Of a DNA stretch of 64,000 bases, positions 44,590-53,940 are shown piece by piece. The notes under the pieces are model-generated. The model was not told where the DNA came from. It ran no database searches and saw only the letters and a list, made by a program, of their open reading frames with translations. Source of the DNA: Paenibacillus sp. FSL R5-0517 (GTDB lineage Bacteria > Bacillota > Bacilli > Paenibacillales > Paenibacillaceae); assembly GCF_037974355.1 (NCBI RefSeq), contig NZ_CP150235.1, forward strand, positions 4,588,001 through 4,652,000, given 5' to 3'. The translations under genes were made by a program, and so were the position numbers. Within the stretch, counting starts at the first letter, position 1, and the number at the start of each line of letters is the position of its first letter.

Positions 44590-45798
44590 CTAAGCAGTGT
44601 AATCCCCTCCTACCGTAGCGACACCTGTGCGTTTCTTGCTGGTTCTGTTCTCTCGTACAGGCCCAAAATAACGATCGTACAGCAGTCTTTTTTTGTTATG
44701 AGCAATCATCTGCTCTACAGCTCTGTCATCGGTTCTCGTGTGCTGCATTGTACTCTCGATCTGCTGCATCGCAATCTCGCGTTCAGCACCTGTTCCTTGT
44801 AACGCAGCCTGACACAGCGCTTCAAATCCCGGTTCGCCAAGCTTACTCAGACTCTCCGCACTGTTATAACGAACTCTCCAGTCTTCATCCCGCAGCGCTT
44901 TGCGCAGCAGTGGAATGCTACCCGATGCATGCTTCGAACCGAGTGCTTGCACCACTTCGGCACGAACTTCCGGGTCAGTGTCCTGAATCAGCTTCAGAAT
45001 CGTCTCATCCCGCAGTGCCGGACTTGCGCTAAGATACAGCTTCACCGCCTCGGCACGTACATCCTGATGTTCGGCTCCTACAAGTCTGTCCAGTGCAGGC
45101 ATGACTTCAGGCACAGCCTGTCCCCACATCGCAACGAGTCCGACTTTGACAAAATCCGGATTCCGATCTTCCAGCAATTCGATTAGAATTCTGCTGGTAT
45201 CCAGACTGGTTTCAAGCAGAATATCTGCTGCAAGATGGTGAATGGACTTGCCTTTGTTCAACAGCAACGCCAGCATGTCTTTTAGTTCCCCTTGCCGGGT
45301 TGTACATCTTGCGATGGAGCGACCAATCATAATGGCCATCGGCCCCGGCTTCTCATCCTTCAGCAATTCCATCAAGCCGGGAACAGCTTCTGGACAACGC
45401 ATGCCACCCAAGCGATAAGCCGCATCAATCTGGCGACCGTAACGCAGACGGCCTAATTCCTTCAGATCATGCTCTACAAATCCTGCTTCACGGCATAGTG
45501 CAATTAACTTGTCCCGATATTCACCCTTGAACTGGTCGATCCATTCAATCAGCCTGTCCTGAATAACTCTGCGTTCTAGCGGAGCCAGCTTGCCTGGTGG
45601 CAATCTCAGCGGGCTATTCTCGGTTAAGGCCGTTTGCAGATAAGTGAAGTAGTCGCGCTGTTTTAATTCATAGAACGCCGTCTTGCGTCGTTTGCCGTTG
45701 TGGGACATTTTCATGGCAAACAATACGATGACGCCTACAACAACAAGTGCGATACAGATGTACAAAAACAGATAGGCCAAAGCCAAACTTGGAAACAT
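44590..45798 (-). CDS. Membrane-anchored HEAT-repeat protein
   Basis: 402 residues; ribosome site AGGAGG. One N-terminal membrane segment (LALAYLFLYICIALVVVGVIVLF) is followed by a cytosolic domain. The domain is a solenoid of HEAT/PBS repeats (PEAVPGLMELLKDEKP, DPEVRAEVVQALGSKHASGSIPLLRKALRDEDWRVRYNSAESL). It ends basic (KKRLLYDRYFGPVRENRTSKK). HEAT proteins beside a synthase often act as assembly scaffolds; that role here is inferred from position. It is directly coupled to the GT2 gene. Confidence 0.8.
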   Translation of the reverse strand: MFPSLALAYLFLYICIALVVVGVIVLFAMKMSHNGKRRKTAFYELKQRDYFTYLQTALTENSPLRLPPGKLAPLERRVIQDRLIEWIDQFKGEYRDKLIALCREAGFVEHDLKELGRLRYGRQIDAAYRLGGMRCPEAVPGLMELLKDEKPGPMAIMIGRSIARCTTRQGELKDMLALLLNKGKSIHHLAADILLETSLDTSRILIELLEDRNPDFVKVGLVAMWGQAVPEVMPALDRLVGAEHQDVRAEAVKLYLSASPALRDETILKLIQDTDPEVRAEVVQALGSKHASGSIPLLRKALRDEDWRVRYNSAESLSKLGEPGFEALCQAALQGTGAEREIAMQQIESTMQHTRTDDRAVEQMIAHNKKRLLYDRYFGPVRENRTSKKRTGVATVGGDYTA

Positions 45799-45824
45799 GT
45801 GAAAAGGTCCTCCTTTATACTCAT

Positions 45825-48050
45825 TTATTCGATCTGAAAACTAGGAATTTTCTCGTAGCTCTTCTTCATTTTTTCGTAGCTAAGCTTCAGCCGTTCACTA
45901 TACTGCACCTGCTCCCAAGGCTGCCAGCTATATACCGGCAAAGTCTTCAGATCCAGGGTTGTCTGTTCACCCCCAGGCCAAGATACTTTCTTCGTGGCGC
46001 GGTCCGTTAACCATGGAATGAGAGTGACACCTTCCACAGCAACTGTGGAGAACTCACGTCCATTCTTGAGCGGTCCATAGTCAATCGCTTGCAGTGAACT
46101 CGGATCACCGAACCCAAGTAACATCCAGGGAATTCGCATCTCCACCTGATTGCCGTTATACTGCCATGCCGTTAACGAATCCGTGTCGGACTGACCGGGA
46201 GCTGTCGTTCCCCGTTTCAAAGTTCCGACCTTTTCATTCATGAATGGATGAGCAGATCGGGTATCCGGCGGTGTCATCCTCAGGCTGACTGCCAGATTCC
46301 ATGGTTGGAACGGATCTGCGGTGTCTGACTGCTGATCTGGCAGCATGTCGTATCCTTCCTTGCCGTACAGGCGCTGATTGAAGTCATAATCCTTGGCAAT
46401 CTCCACCTGAGATTCTTCATCCTGCCCCAGTGTAATCACCGTCTCAAGACCATCACTGAGCGTTCGGCCCGGGAGTAACTTGTCAGGCTGACTGCCTCCA
46501 GCAAGTGTATCAGTCCCGATTCGCAGCACCGTCTGATCCGGGTCAAAAGGTTTATCCAAGGTCAGCCCAATATACAGATAAGCTTCATCATGGGTCATCT
46601 TCATTTCTTGGATGCCGTCCACTTGGCCCTGCCAGGTCGTAACTTCTTCATCCTTCAGATCATCCCAGTCATCCAGTGATCCGTCGATGGTCAACTGTTC
46701 CTGTTTACCCGGGTCCATGGCAAGCAGACCAAACATCTTCTCGTTTGTCAGCACGTTCAGCCAATATGCACGTCGATCAGCAGGAATTTCCAGTGGCATC
46801 GTGTTCCATGTTTTTTTGAACCATTCATCCTGCCACATGAACACAATGGCTCCCGAATATCCCTCATCATAGATATCCTGCGTCAGTGACGCGTCAATAT
46901 CTCCCTGCTCTACTTCGTTATGTCCACCCTGATTCCGGCCTCCCATACCCAGATGGGAAATACCAAGAGAAGAAGGTACGCCATACTCTGTAACCATTAC
47001 AGGCATATCGGAAAACTCGGCTTTGAGTTTGCGCAGATAACTTTTGTACGTGTTGTACTCGCCATTCTCATCCTTGATGGTTTGGAGCGTTTTATCAATA
47101 TGGAACAGATCCGGGTAATACGGGTACACATGGTAGGCTGCAAAATAACCTCCCTGCCACCCCTCCGGCTGAATATGCCGGGCATCCACACTGACGAGAT
47201 CCTCTTCATACAGCGGCTCGCCGGGATGATCCAGCACATCGGTCGTTACCCAGTTGGTGAAGGTCATCGGATGCTCCCATCCATACTGCTTCTCCAGTAC
47301 CGCCGTATGATCCAGCAGCTCTGCGAGCCAGTTCTCAAACGGTGATGCTTCTGGCGTAGCCGAGAAATGAACTCCCTTGTACTGCGGCACGTCCGCATGT
47401 TTCTCGTTTGTATTGTCTACCATCGCCGGGTCCCATTCCGTACCCACATGCCAGGCCATCAGATATTTCCCTGCATTTGTCTTGTATTTGCCGCTGGACT
47501 CTCCCTGCTTGGCCGGAATGTCCGCATCGCCATAGACAGCAGATACGGCTTTTTCAATCTCCTGCTTGAACGTCTGCTCAATATGGGCGGCGTAGGCATC
47601 CTGTTTCTCAATCAACTCTTCCTCAGGTGACCATATGCCCTGTATAAAATATAACGGTTGCTCCCGTCCACGGTTATATTCGACCAATGCGGTATAGAAA
47701 ATCGGTTCGTGAACCGTGTATACCCGAATAACATTGGCTCCCAGATCCTCGATCTGTTGGAACCACCGCAAATAATCCTCTTTGGTCAGCGGAAATTCTC
47801 CCGGGTAATGCCCCGGTGATGTTGCGCCCAGATTGACACCTTTGACGAACATCTCCCTCCACGTTCCATCCGGCCCGTATTCCATGAACCGGTCTCCATC
47901 GGTCTTGAATTTCATTTCCGTGCCGTTCTCCGCTGTGTACGTAACAAGCTTAGGTTGCATATAGTGCCATCCGGCAAATATCCCGCCGGTCACCACCACT
48001 GCGCCTGTCAACACCGTTAATAACCAGCGTCTTCGTCTTTGTCTGCTCAT
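45825..48050 (-). CDS. Membrane-anchored clan A glycosidase-like protein with CBM9-like tail
   Basis: 741 residues; GAGGTGAGC before the ATG. After RQRRRRW comes one membrane segment (LLTVLTGAVVVTGGIFAGW). The extracellular part is a TIM barrel of clan GH-A type (EMFVKGVNLGATSPGHYPGE, LGANVIRVYTVHEP). It carries VGTEWDP where the acid Glu is expected, though with Thr in place of the usual Asn, and PVMVTEYGVPSS with a nucleophile Glu. From about 465 a CBM9-like beta domain follows (LTIDGSLDDWDDLKDEEV, YLYIGLTLDKPFD). First gene of the EPS-like cluster. Likely a polymer-processing enzyme; specificity unknown. Confidence 0.72.
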   Translation of the reverse strand: MSRQRRRRWLLTVLTGAVVVTGGIFAGWHYMQPKLVTYTAENGTEMKFKTDGDRFMEYGPDGTWREMFVKGVNLGATSPGHYPGEFPLTKEDYLRWFQQIEDLGANVIRVYTVHEPIFYTALVEYNRGREQPLYFIQGIWSPEEELIEKQDAYAAHIEQTFKQEIEKAVSAVYGDADIPAKQGESSGKYKTNAGKYLMAWHVGTEWDPAMVDNTNEKHADVPQYKGVHFSATPEASPFENWLAELLDHTAVLEKQYGWEHPMTFTNWVTTDVLDHPGEPLYEEDLVSVDARHIQPEGWQGGYFAAYHVYPYYPDLFHIDKTLQTIKDENGEYNTYKSYLRKLKAEFSDMPVMVTEYGVPSSLGISHLGMGGRNQGGHNEVEQGDIDASLTQDIYDEGYSGAIVFMWQDEWFKKTWNTMPLEIPADRRAYWLNVLTNEKMFGLLAMDPGKQEQLTIDGSLDDWDDLKDEEVTTWQGQVDGIQEMKMTHDEAYLYIGLTLDKPFDPDQTVLRIGTDTLAGGSQPDKLLPGRTLSDGLETVITLGQDEESQVEIAKDYDFNQRLYGKEGYDMLPDQQSDTADPFQPWNLAVSLRMTPPDTRSAHPFMNEKVGTLKRGTTAPGQSDTDSLTAWQYNGNQVEMRIPWMLLGFGDPSSLQAIDYGPLKNGREFSTVAVEGVTLIPWLTDRATKKVSWPGGEQTTLDLKTLPVYSWQPWEQVQYSERLKLSYEKMKKSYEKIPSFQIE

Positions 48051-48903
48051 GTCGTTAGATTGCTCACCTCTCTAATATCATCCTGCTTCAACATCGAATG
48101 GTCCAACATGAAGTTTACGAATCATTCCGCTTCGGATGTCCGCTTGGTAGAGATGTCAGCGGTGTAGTTCTCACTATAGCGCTAAGACTCTGCATTTGTA
48201 ACTAGGCTGATGGAAGCAAACATGAAATGGAACATTCTGCCCATGATTCGTAAAAAGCGCCATCAACGGGTACCCGAAAGCCTTCAGGGTACATCTGATT
48301 CCCGAACACTAATACCTGCTTGAATCGCATGGTTTGGATACCGTGCTGATCTTGCAATTCTGGAACCTTTATTGTTATGTGCAACGCGGGTACAGGCAAC
48401 GTTTGCCGTTAGAACGCATACCCCATTAAACGCGAGTTATATTTTAAAGTTGCGGACGTTTTTACAGTATTAACCATAAAGATTACAAAATTGATACTAT
48501 AGTCTGATAACGCATCAGCGATATTCCGCGTCACATCAAGGTTTTCTGAAAAGTGCAGAAAACCAAAAAAGGACATCAGTCCCCCTCTATAGGACTGTAC
48601 CCATTTATAACCCTTTTACAAAAAGCGAAATGAACGCCCGGTCATCACCCTCAAGTCACGGATCTCTCACATTAAATGTAAAAAAGCACATCTTATTTCC
48701 TAATTTCTGACTCTAATATGGTCTTAGGGCAATTGTGTCCAATTTGCAAAATAATTCCGGTTGCCGCATTTTAAATTGTCAGATATGCTTATAAAACAAG
48801 AACACTTGTTCCAAACTGTAAATTAAATGTTAAATAACGATATTCAAATGAAGATAATCCATGGTGAACAGAGTACCGCATCACGAATAAGGAGAGAAGT
48901 CTT
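48051..48903. promoter_or_regulatory. 850-bp region between EPS-like cluster and uvrX
   Basis: No gene. Contains a perfect hairpin GGTTTTCTG/CAGAAAACC (about 48540-48567) and several AT-rich blocks. The EPS-like operon probably has a leader of several hundred bases. I looked for a c-di-GMP riboswitch and do not see one. The right end carries the LexA box listed separately. Confidence 0.45.
48799..48812 (+). promoter_or_regulatory. LexA (SOS) box upstream of uvrX
   Basis: AGAACACTTGTTCC matches the Bacillus LexA consensus CGAACnnnnGTTCG at 12 of 14 positions, with a perfect GAAC-N4-GTTC core. It is 92 bases before the uvrX ATG, so damage induction is expected. Confidence 0.75.
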
Positions 48904-50148
48904 ATGTCCCGCCAAGACAGACGTGTCATCATGCTGGCTGACTGCCAGTCATTCTACGCCAGTGTGGAGAAGTCTGCACATCCCGAATACAAGGACCTCC
49001 CCCTCGTAGTCGCGGGAGACCCGGCCCGTCGCTCGGGTATCATTCTCGCAGCCTGTCCACTCGCCAAGTCCTATGGAATTACGACAGCAGAACGACTAGG
49101 CGAAGCACTCGCCAAATGTCCGGATGTCGTGGTTGTCCGCCCTCGGATGGCTGAGTACATTCGGGTGTCCCTTCATATTACACGCATCCTTCAGTCTTAC
49201 ACCGATCTGGTAGAGCCCTATAGTATTGATGAACAGTTTCTCGATGTAACCGGAAGTCTGGAACTGTTCGGCAGCCCCGAGACGATTGCTCGCAGCATAC
49301 AATCCAGGGTGATGGAGGAGACGGGTGTATACATTCGGATCGGCATCAGTGATACCAAGGTCGTTAGCAAGATGGCCTGTGACTTGTATGCCAAAAAAGT
49401 CCCAGGAGGCATCTGCACGCTGCCCCGCAAAGACCTGCCAACAACCATCTGGAAGAAGCCTGTACGAGACATGTTCATGGTCGGTTCCCGCATGGCGCAG
49501 CATCTCTACAAGATGGGGGTCCATACGATCGGTGATCTGGCCCAGACCCCACTGTCCCGACTCAGAGAACGTTGGGGTGTGAATGGCGAGGTACTATGGC
49601 GTATCGCTCGCGGTATGGATGATTCCCCGGTCAAACCCGGGACATATGCTAATCAGCAGCAGGGAATTGGACATCAGATGACGCTGCCCCGGGACTATGA
49701 CTCGTGGGAAGATATCAAAGTGGTCCTGCTTGAACTGGCCGAACTCGTCAGTCGACGTTCCCGGGACAAATCACTTATGGGCCATGTGGTCTCAGTTGCA
49801 TGTCGCGGACAGGATTATGATCGACCAACCGGATTCTCCCGTCAGATGAAGGTCAATGAACCCACCAACATTACGGACGAAGTATACGATGCGGCAGCAG
49901 CGCTGTTCCTGCGCCATTGGGACGGACTACCCATCCGCCGCATCAGCGTGTCACTGACCGGACTTGTACCCGATTCTGAAGTTCAGCTGTCCTGGTTCGA
50001 TGACCGTGAACGCAAAAGAGAGCTGGAACGTGCGACAGATGATATCAAGCGCAGGTACGGAGATACTGCCATTATGCGGGCATCCTCCCTCTGCTCGTCC
50101 GCGCAAGCCCATGAACGTTCTCATAAAATTGGAGGTCATTATAAATGA
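48904..50148 (+). CDS. Y-family DNA polymerase, UvrX/YqjW type
   Basis: 414 residues, AAGGAG before the ATG. Motifs of translesion polymerases: MLADCQSFYASVEK (catalytic Asp in the first strand) and YSIDEQFLDVTG, with the second catalytic acids and the steric-gate region near FYASVE. A helix-hairpin-helix-like part follows (LAQTPLSRLRERWG), with a little-finger domain at the end. Close in layout to B. subtilis UvrX and YqjW, which are SOS induced and paired with YolD-like genes as here. It overlaps the next gene by 4 bases. Confidence 0.88.
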   Translation: MSRQDRRVIMLADCQSFYASVEKSAHPEYKDLPLVVAGDPARRSGIILAACPLAKSYGITTAERLGEALAKCPDVVVVRPRMAEYIRVSLHITRILQSYTDLVEPYSIDEQFLDVTGSLELFGSPETIARSIQSRVMEETGVYIRIGISDTKVVSKMACDLYAKKVPGGICTLPRKDLPTTIWKKPVRDMFMVGSRMAQHLYKMGVHTIGDLAQTPLSRLRERWGVNGEVLWRIARGMDDSPVKPGTYANQQQGIGHQMTLPRDYDSWEDIKVVLLELAELVSRRSRDKSLMGHVVSVACRGQDYDRPTGFSRQMKVNEPTNITDEVYDAAAALFLRHWDGLPIRRISVSLTGLVPDSEVQLSWFDDRERKRELERATDDIKRRYGDTAIMRASSLCSSAQAHERSHKIGGHYK

Positions 50149-50486
50149 GTAAAAAATTGCAGCAAAACGGTATCTTCGAGTCCTCACGCATGATGCTCCC
50201 CGAACACCGGGAAGCCTACATTCTTCATCAGGAACAACTTGCTCCTCGTACCCGCCCATCTCTGGATGCTCAGGCCGCGGAAGAAATGTCCCGTCTGCTC
50301 AGCAACTCGATGATGCTTGGAGATAGAGTCACCATTACGTTGTTTCACGAACATGACGATATCCGGTACACCGGCCAAGTGCTTCGGCTGGACCGTCCTG
50401 CCCGGACCCTCAGACTACGGATGGAAGACGGGTCCCGGGATATTCAGATGAACCTTATTACAAATGTGGCCCAAGCCAATGACTGA
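50145..50486 (+). CDS. YolD-like protein
   Basis: 113 residues. The C-terminal half (RVTITLFHEHDDIRYTGQVLRLD, RLRMEDGSRDIQMNLI) is the YolD-like domain. The ATGA overlap with the polymerase gene shows coupling. In Bacillus, YolD proteins are co-induced with their polymerase; the role is not settled. Confidence 0.82.
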   Translation: MSKKLQQNGIFESSRMMLPEHREAYILHQEQLAPRTRPSLDAQAAEEMSRLLSNSMMLGDRVTITLFHEHDDIRYTGQVLRLDRPARTLRLRMEDGSRDIQMNLITNVAQAND

Positions 50487-50696
50487 GGGCGTTTATACCT
50501 ACCCCAGTGTTGTGGATTCTCCATGATAGGTGCACCTTAGTCGTTACATTCAGGACTGTCTTCCTACACATCCTGATGAATACCAAAAGCAGCCGACGAA
50601 ACATACCCAGGCCATTCACTTCGTTCAAAAGAAGTAAAATATCGGATACGTGATTCATCGGCTACATATAAGGGTAGGGCTTTTTTTAGAAAACTT

Positions 50697-51638
50697 TTAG
50701 AAAAAGCTCCAGTCGAATTCCTTGGACAGACGCTCCAGCAGATGCACGCCTGCAAGGCTGTTACCTTTGCGATTCAGCGCGGGTCCAATCACTCCAATAC
50801 CGAACTGTCCCGGTACCAGAGTCAATATCCCACCGGAAACCCCACTTTTGGCGGGCAAGCCAACTTCAATGGCGAATTCACCTGACGCATTATACATCCC
50901 ACAGGTCGTCATGAAGGTTTTCGCAATCTGTACATACCGACGAGGGATGAGTTCTTCACCCGTAATCGGATCGGTTCCATCATAAGCCAGAACCAGTGCC
51001 ATGCGTGCCAAGTCCGCACAGGTCACTTCAATGGAACAATGACGGAAATACACGGCAAGTACATCTTCCACGTCATCCTTGATCACACCATTATGCTTCA
51101 AGAAATATGCCAGTGAACGATTCAGGTGCCCACTCTCCGACTCGGACTTGAATACATCCTCGTTATAACCCAACTGATCATTATGCGCGAGCCTACGGAA
51201 GAACTCCAGGATGCGCCGTGATTTCTCCTCTTTGCAATCTCCTCCAATGAGGGAGGACACCGTAATCGCGCCGGCATTGATCAACGGATTGAACGGAATT
51301 CCGGGTTCAACCAGTTCAAGCTTGATCATCGAGTCGTAATCATCGCCTGTAGGTTCTTTTCCTACATTAAAGAAGACTGCTTCTTCTCCATGATCCATTA
51401 AGGCCAGAATTAAGGTGAAGACTTTGGAGATACTTTGCATCGTAAATGGCACACCGCAATCCCCTGCCGACACATGATTGCCTTCGGCGTCCATGATATG
51501 TATACCCAGCTCATCCTGAGAAGCTTTGACAAGCTCCGGGATATAAGAAGCGACTTTACCTTGCCCTGTGTGCAACCGACTGGTCTCCAGCCACTCCGGC
51601 AGTAAATCATTCAGACGCTCCATGGTTGTATTGCTCAT
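50697..51638 (-). CDS. glsA: Glutaminase (GlsA)
   Basis: 313 residues, GGAGAT before the ATG. Serine-dependent beta-lactamase-like fold converting glutamine to glutamate and ammonia. SxxK in MQSISKVF, then NPLINAGAITV, YFRHCSIEVTCADLARMALVLA, CGMYNASGEFAIEVGLPAKSGVSGG. The length is normal. Monocistronic, with no amino-acid transporter next to it. Confidence 0.93.
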   Translation of the reverse strand: MSNTTMERLNDLLPEWLETSRLHTGQGKVASYIPELVKASQDELGIHIMDAEGNHVSAGDCGVPFTMQSISKVFTLILALMDHGEEAVFFNVGKEPTGDDYDSMIKLELVEPGIPFNPLINAGAITVSSLIGGDCKEEKSRRILEFFRRLAHNDQLGYNEDVFKSESESGHLNRSLAYFLKHNGVIKDDVEDVLAVYFRHCSIEVTCADLARMALVLAYDGTDPITGEELIPRRYVQIAKTFMTTCGMYNASGEFAIEVGLPAKSGVSGGILTLVPGQFGIGVIGPALNRKGNSLAGVHLLERLSKEFDWSFF

Positions 51639-51777
51639 ATGTCATCTCCTCCACATCTCTATATGTACCTCTTGCATGAAATGTGCATGGTGAGCGCCCA
51701 TATCATTAATGAGCAATGCGCTCCATCCATCCCATGCAAGATGCCTCATATGTCTGATTACCCGCAGAACAGTTACT

Positions 51778-52260
51778 TTACCGCTTCATTTGAAGATCTA
51801 ACTCCAAAATCTCACCAGGAAGACCATCATAATCGCCTGTCCAGGTGGATACAAAGTTCTGTCTGGTTAAAATCTGGCGGGAAGCGACGTTAGACGGATC
51901 GATAACAGCATAGAGCGATCCAATCCCTGCGGCCTGTGCCTGGATAATCAACCGTGACGCAATGGATGTGCCTTGGCCTTGGCCCCAATGTTCGGGCAGA
52001 ATCATATAACCTATTTCAGCCCGATTCGGGTCTTTCTGATCTGGAATCAGTTTGGCATAGGCTACTCCCGCACCTTCTTCACTGAATACTCGGTAATGTC
52101 CACATGTGGAACGTTCATTAAACTCCAGCATGGATTCGAATTGCGTTCTCGCCTCTTGCTCCGGTATTGCCCGTTCTGTAATCTGTTTCATCACTTCCGT
52201 ATTGGAAACCAATGCGTAATAATCGTCAAAATCAGGTTGTGTGTATTTAATGAATTTCAT
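51778..52260 (-). CDS. GNAT family N-acetyltransferase
   Basis: 160 residues from the ATG at 52260 (AGAGGAGG). Acetyl-CoA-binding region EIGYMILPEHWGQGQGTSIASRLI, followed by NVASRQILTRQNF, typical of the RimJ/RimL-like branch. Cytosolic, substrate unknown. The longer frame upstream has no ribosome site. Confidence 0.85.
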   Translation of the reverse strand: MKFIKYTQPDFDDYYALVSNTEVMKQITERAIPEQEARTQFESMLEFNERSTCGHYRVFSEEGAGVAYAKLIPDQKDPNRAEIGYMILPEHWGQGQGTSIASRLIIQAQAAGIGSLYAVIDPSNVASRQILTRQNFVSTWTGDYDGLPGEILELDLQMKR

Positions 52261-52427
52261 GATATGCCTCCTCTGGGGTACATAACTTGGTCTTGGTGTT
52301 GTTGAATTCACCTAGAGTATAACAGAAGCGAATGATGGAATGCACACAAGGCACCCCACTTGCAGGCAGCCAGATGGTCCAAAAGGCCAACAGTCTGACC
52401 AGCAATTTGGCAACAATAGATACCAAA

Positions 52428-52462
52428 AAGCGGCCTCATCTGGAGACCGCTTTGTTTACTTT
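52428..52462. terminator. Terminator of the YhjX-type gene
   Basis: AAAGCGG and CCGCTTT with inner CTC/GAG, AT-rich on both sides. Convenient for the transporter on the minus strand; works either way. Confidence 0.6.
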
Positions 52463-52524
52463 GTTTTTAATTTGCTTTTTAAGATGAAGAAATATTCTCT
52501 GTTCGGTGCTTCCAAAGCGTGCTA

Positions 52525-53820
52525 TTAGCTTGCCCGTGATGAAGGCTTAAGGTTCATCTGTTTTTCACGTTGACGTTCACGACGACCTTGACCTGGAGGG
52601 GTAATGATCAGTGCGAGCAACAGGGAGACTGCACAGAGTACGGCAATCACGATGAAGGTTAGATGGAACCCGCCCAGCAGGGCGCTGATGAATGATCCTG
52701 CCAAAGCACCAAATCCAAAGCCCTGATAGATCACGCCATAGTTTTTGCTCTGATTTTTCAGTCCGAAGTAATCAGCCACAATCGCCGGGAATACCGTAAT
52801 GTTACCGCCGAAGCAGAATGCAACGGCCGCCACACAGGCGAAGAAGATCCCGAAGGTCAATGGAACCAGACTAAGTGTCATGACAGCTACAGCTGTCACC
52901 AGCAGCGCACCAGCGATGACTTTCATTCGTCCTACTTTGTCCGACAGCGCACCGAGAATAATACGTCCTGCCGTGTTAAAGATCGCAACCATGGCCACTG
53001 CGTTGGCAGCTGTAGCTACATCTAGACCTGCAAGCTGTACACCGATGTCTTTGACAATACCGATCAGATACAGACCGCTCATACACGCTGTGAAGAAAAT
53101 AACGAACAACATGTACGCTTCTTTTGTACGCAGCATCTCTTTCACCGTGTAGTCCTGACGCGCCACCACTTGTTTCGGGCCATTCTTGCTTGCCGGAGCC
53201 TGTTCACGAACAACCGCTTCACGGATCAGGAATGATCCGGCAACCACCAGAACCAGAACAATAATGCCCCAGTACATAAATGCCTGAGCAGGACCAACGG
53301 CCCCGATCAATGCCGAATTCACATATTTGAACAATAAACTACCGGTACCAAAAGCTCCGACTGAGATCCCCGAGATCAGACCTTTACGTTCCGGGAACCA
53401 CTTGATCAGATTGGACAACGACGTAATATACGCCGTACCATCTGCAAAACCAACGACAAATCCAGCCAAAATGTACAGTAGAGTTAATGAAGATACTTGG
53501 GAACTCAGAATAAGACCCAGCCCAAGCACAACCCCGGCCACACGGATCAGGCGCTGAAGACCCCAACGTTCCTGCAACCGTCCTGCAAACAATGTGGCAA
53601 ATGCCAAAGCAAAACTGGTAATTGAAAAAGTTATCGCGACCGAGCTGACGTCCCATCCGAAACGATCAGACAGCGGTTGATTGAATAAACTCCACGTATA
53701 GATGGTTCCAAGACCCATTTGTACAATGATAGTCCCCAAAACAATAAGCCAGCGGTTCATTTTTGTAGGTGTAATTGTTGATGTAGGTGCTGATGAAGCG
53801 GATGAAATAGCTGCTTTCAT
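52525..53820 (-). CDS. YhjX-like MFS transporter (pyruvate or related organic acid)
   Basis: 431 residues, twelve membrane segments. The protein resembles E. coli YhjX along its length from memory: LGTIYTWSLFNQPLSDRF, AGRLQERWGLQRL, GFADGTAYITSLSNLIKWFPERKGLISG, FFTACMSGLYLIGIVKDI, GGNITVFPAIVADYFGLKN, and NYGVIYQGFGFGALAGS. In E. coli YhjX is the target of the YpdA/YpdB system, and here the LytS/LytTR pair is directly upstream. The substrate is not proven by sequence; oxalate/formate antiporters are relatives. Confidence 0.82.
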   Translation of the reverse strand: MKAAISSASSAPTSTITPTKMNRWLIVLGTIIVQMGLGTIYTWSLFNQPLSDRFGWDVSSVAITFSITSFALAFATLFAGRLQERWGLQRLIRVAGVVLGLGLILSSQVSSLTLLYILAGFVVGFADGTAYITSLSNLIKWFPERKGLISGISVGAFGTGSLLFKYVNSALIGAVGPAQAFMYWGIIVLVLVVAGSFLIREAVVREQAPASKNGPKQVVARQDYTVKEMLRTKEAYMLFVIFFTACMSGLYLIGIVKDIGVQLAGLDVATAANAVAMVAIFNTAGRIILGALSDKVGRMKVIAGALLVTAVAVMTLSLVPLTFGIFFACVAAVAFCFGGNITVFPAIVADYFGLKNQSKNYGVIYQGFGFGALAGSFISALLGGFHLTFIVIAVLCAVSLLLALIITPPGQGRRERQREKQMNLKPSSRAS

Positions 53821-53908
53821 CGTGATCTCCCCTTTGCCGATGTCATATACATGAATGCGTTCACAAGGTAATCATACATGAAAGGGGATTCATTACACCG
53901 TTTTGAGC

Positions 53909-53938
53909 ATGAGTTGCATCAGATGCGGAATGAAATGC
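53909..53938 (-). promoter_or_regulatory. Putative LytTR-regulator binding site upstream of the transporter
   Basis: On the minus strand GCATTTCAT (53930-53938) and GCAACTCAT (53909-53917) start 21 bases apart. The E. coli YpdB target, from memory, is GGCATTTCAT in two copies with 11 bases between, which also gives a 21-base period. It lies just after the regulator stop and about 90 bases before the transporter ATG. Confidence 0.55.
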
Positions 53939-53940
53939 TT

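Noticed and set aside
48051..48560. c-di-GMP riboswitch in the EPS-like operon leader
   Set aside because: The conserved core of the class I riboswitch was not found; only simple hairpins are seen.
48904..50486. Prophage, suggested by UvrX/YolD and the YolA-like protein
   Set aside because: No integrase, capsid, terminase, holin or lysis genes, and the two loci lie 35 kb apart.
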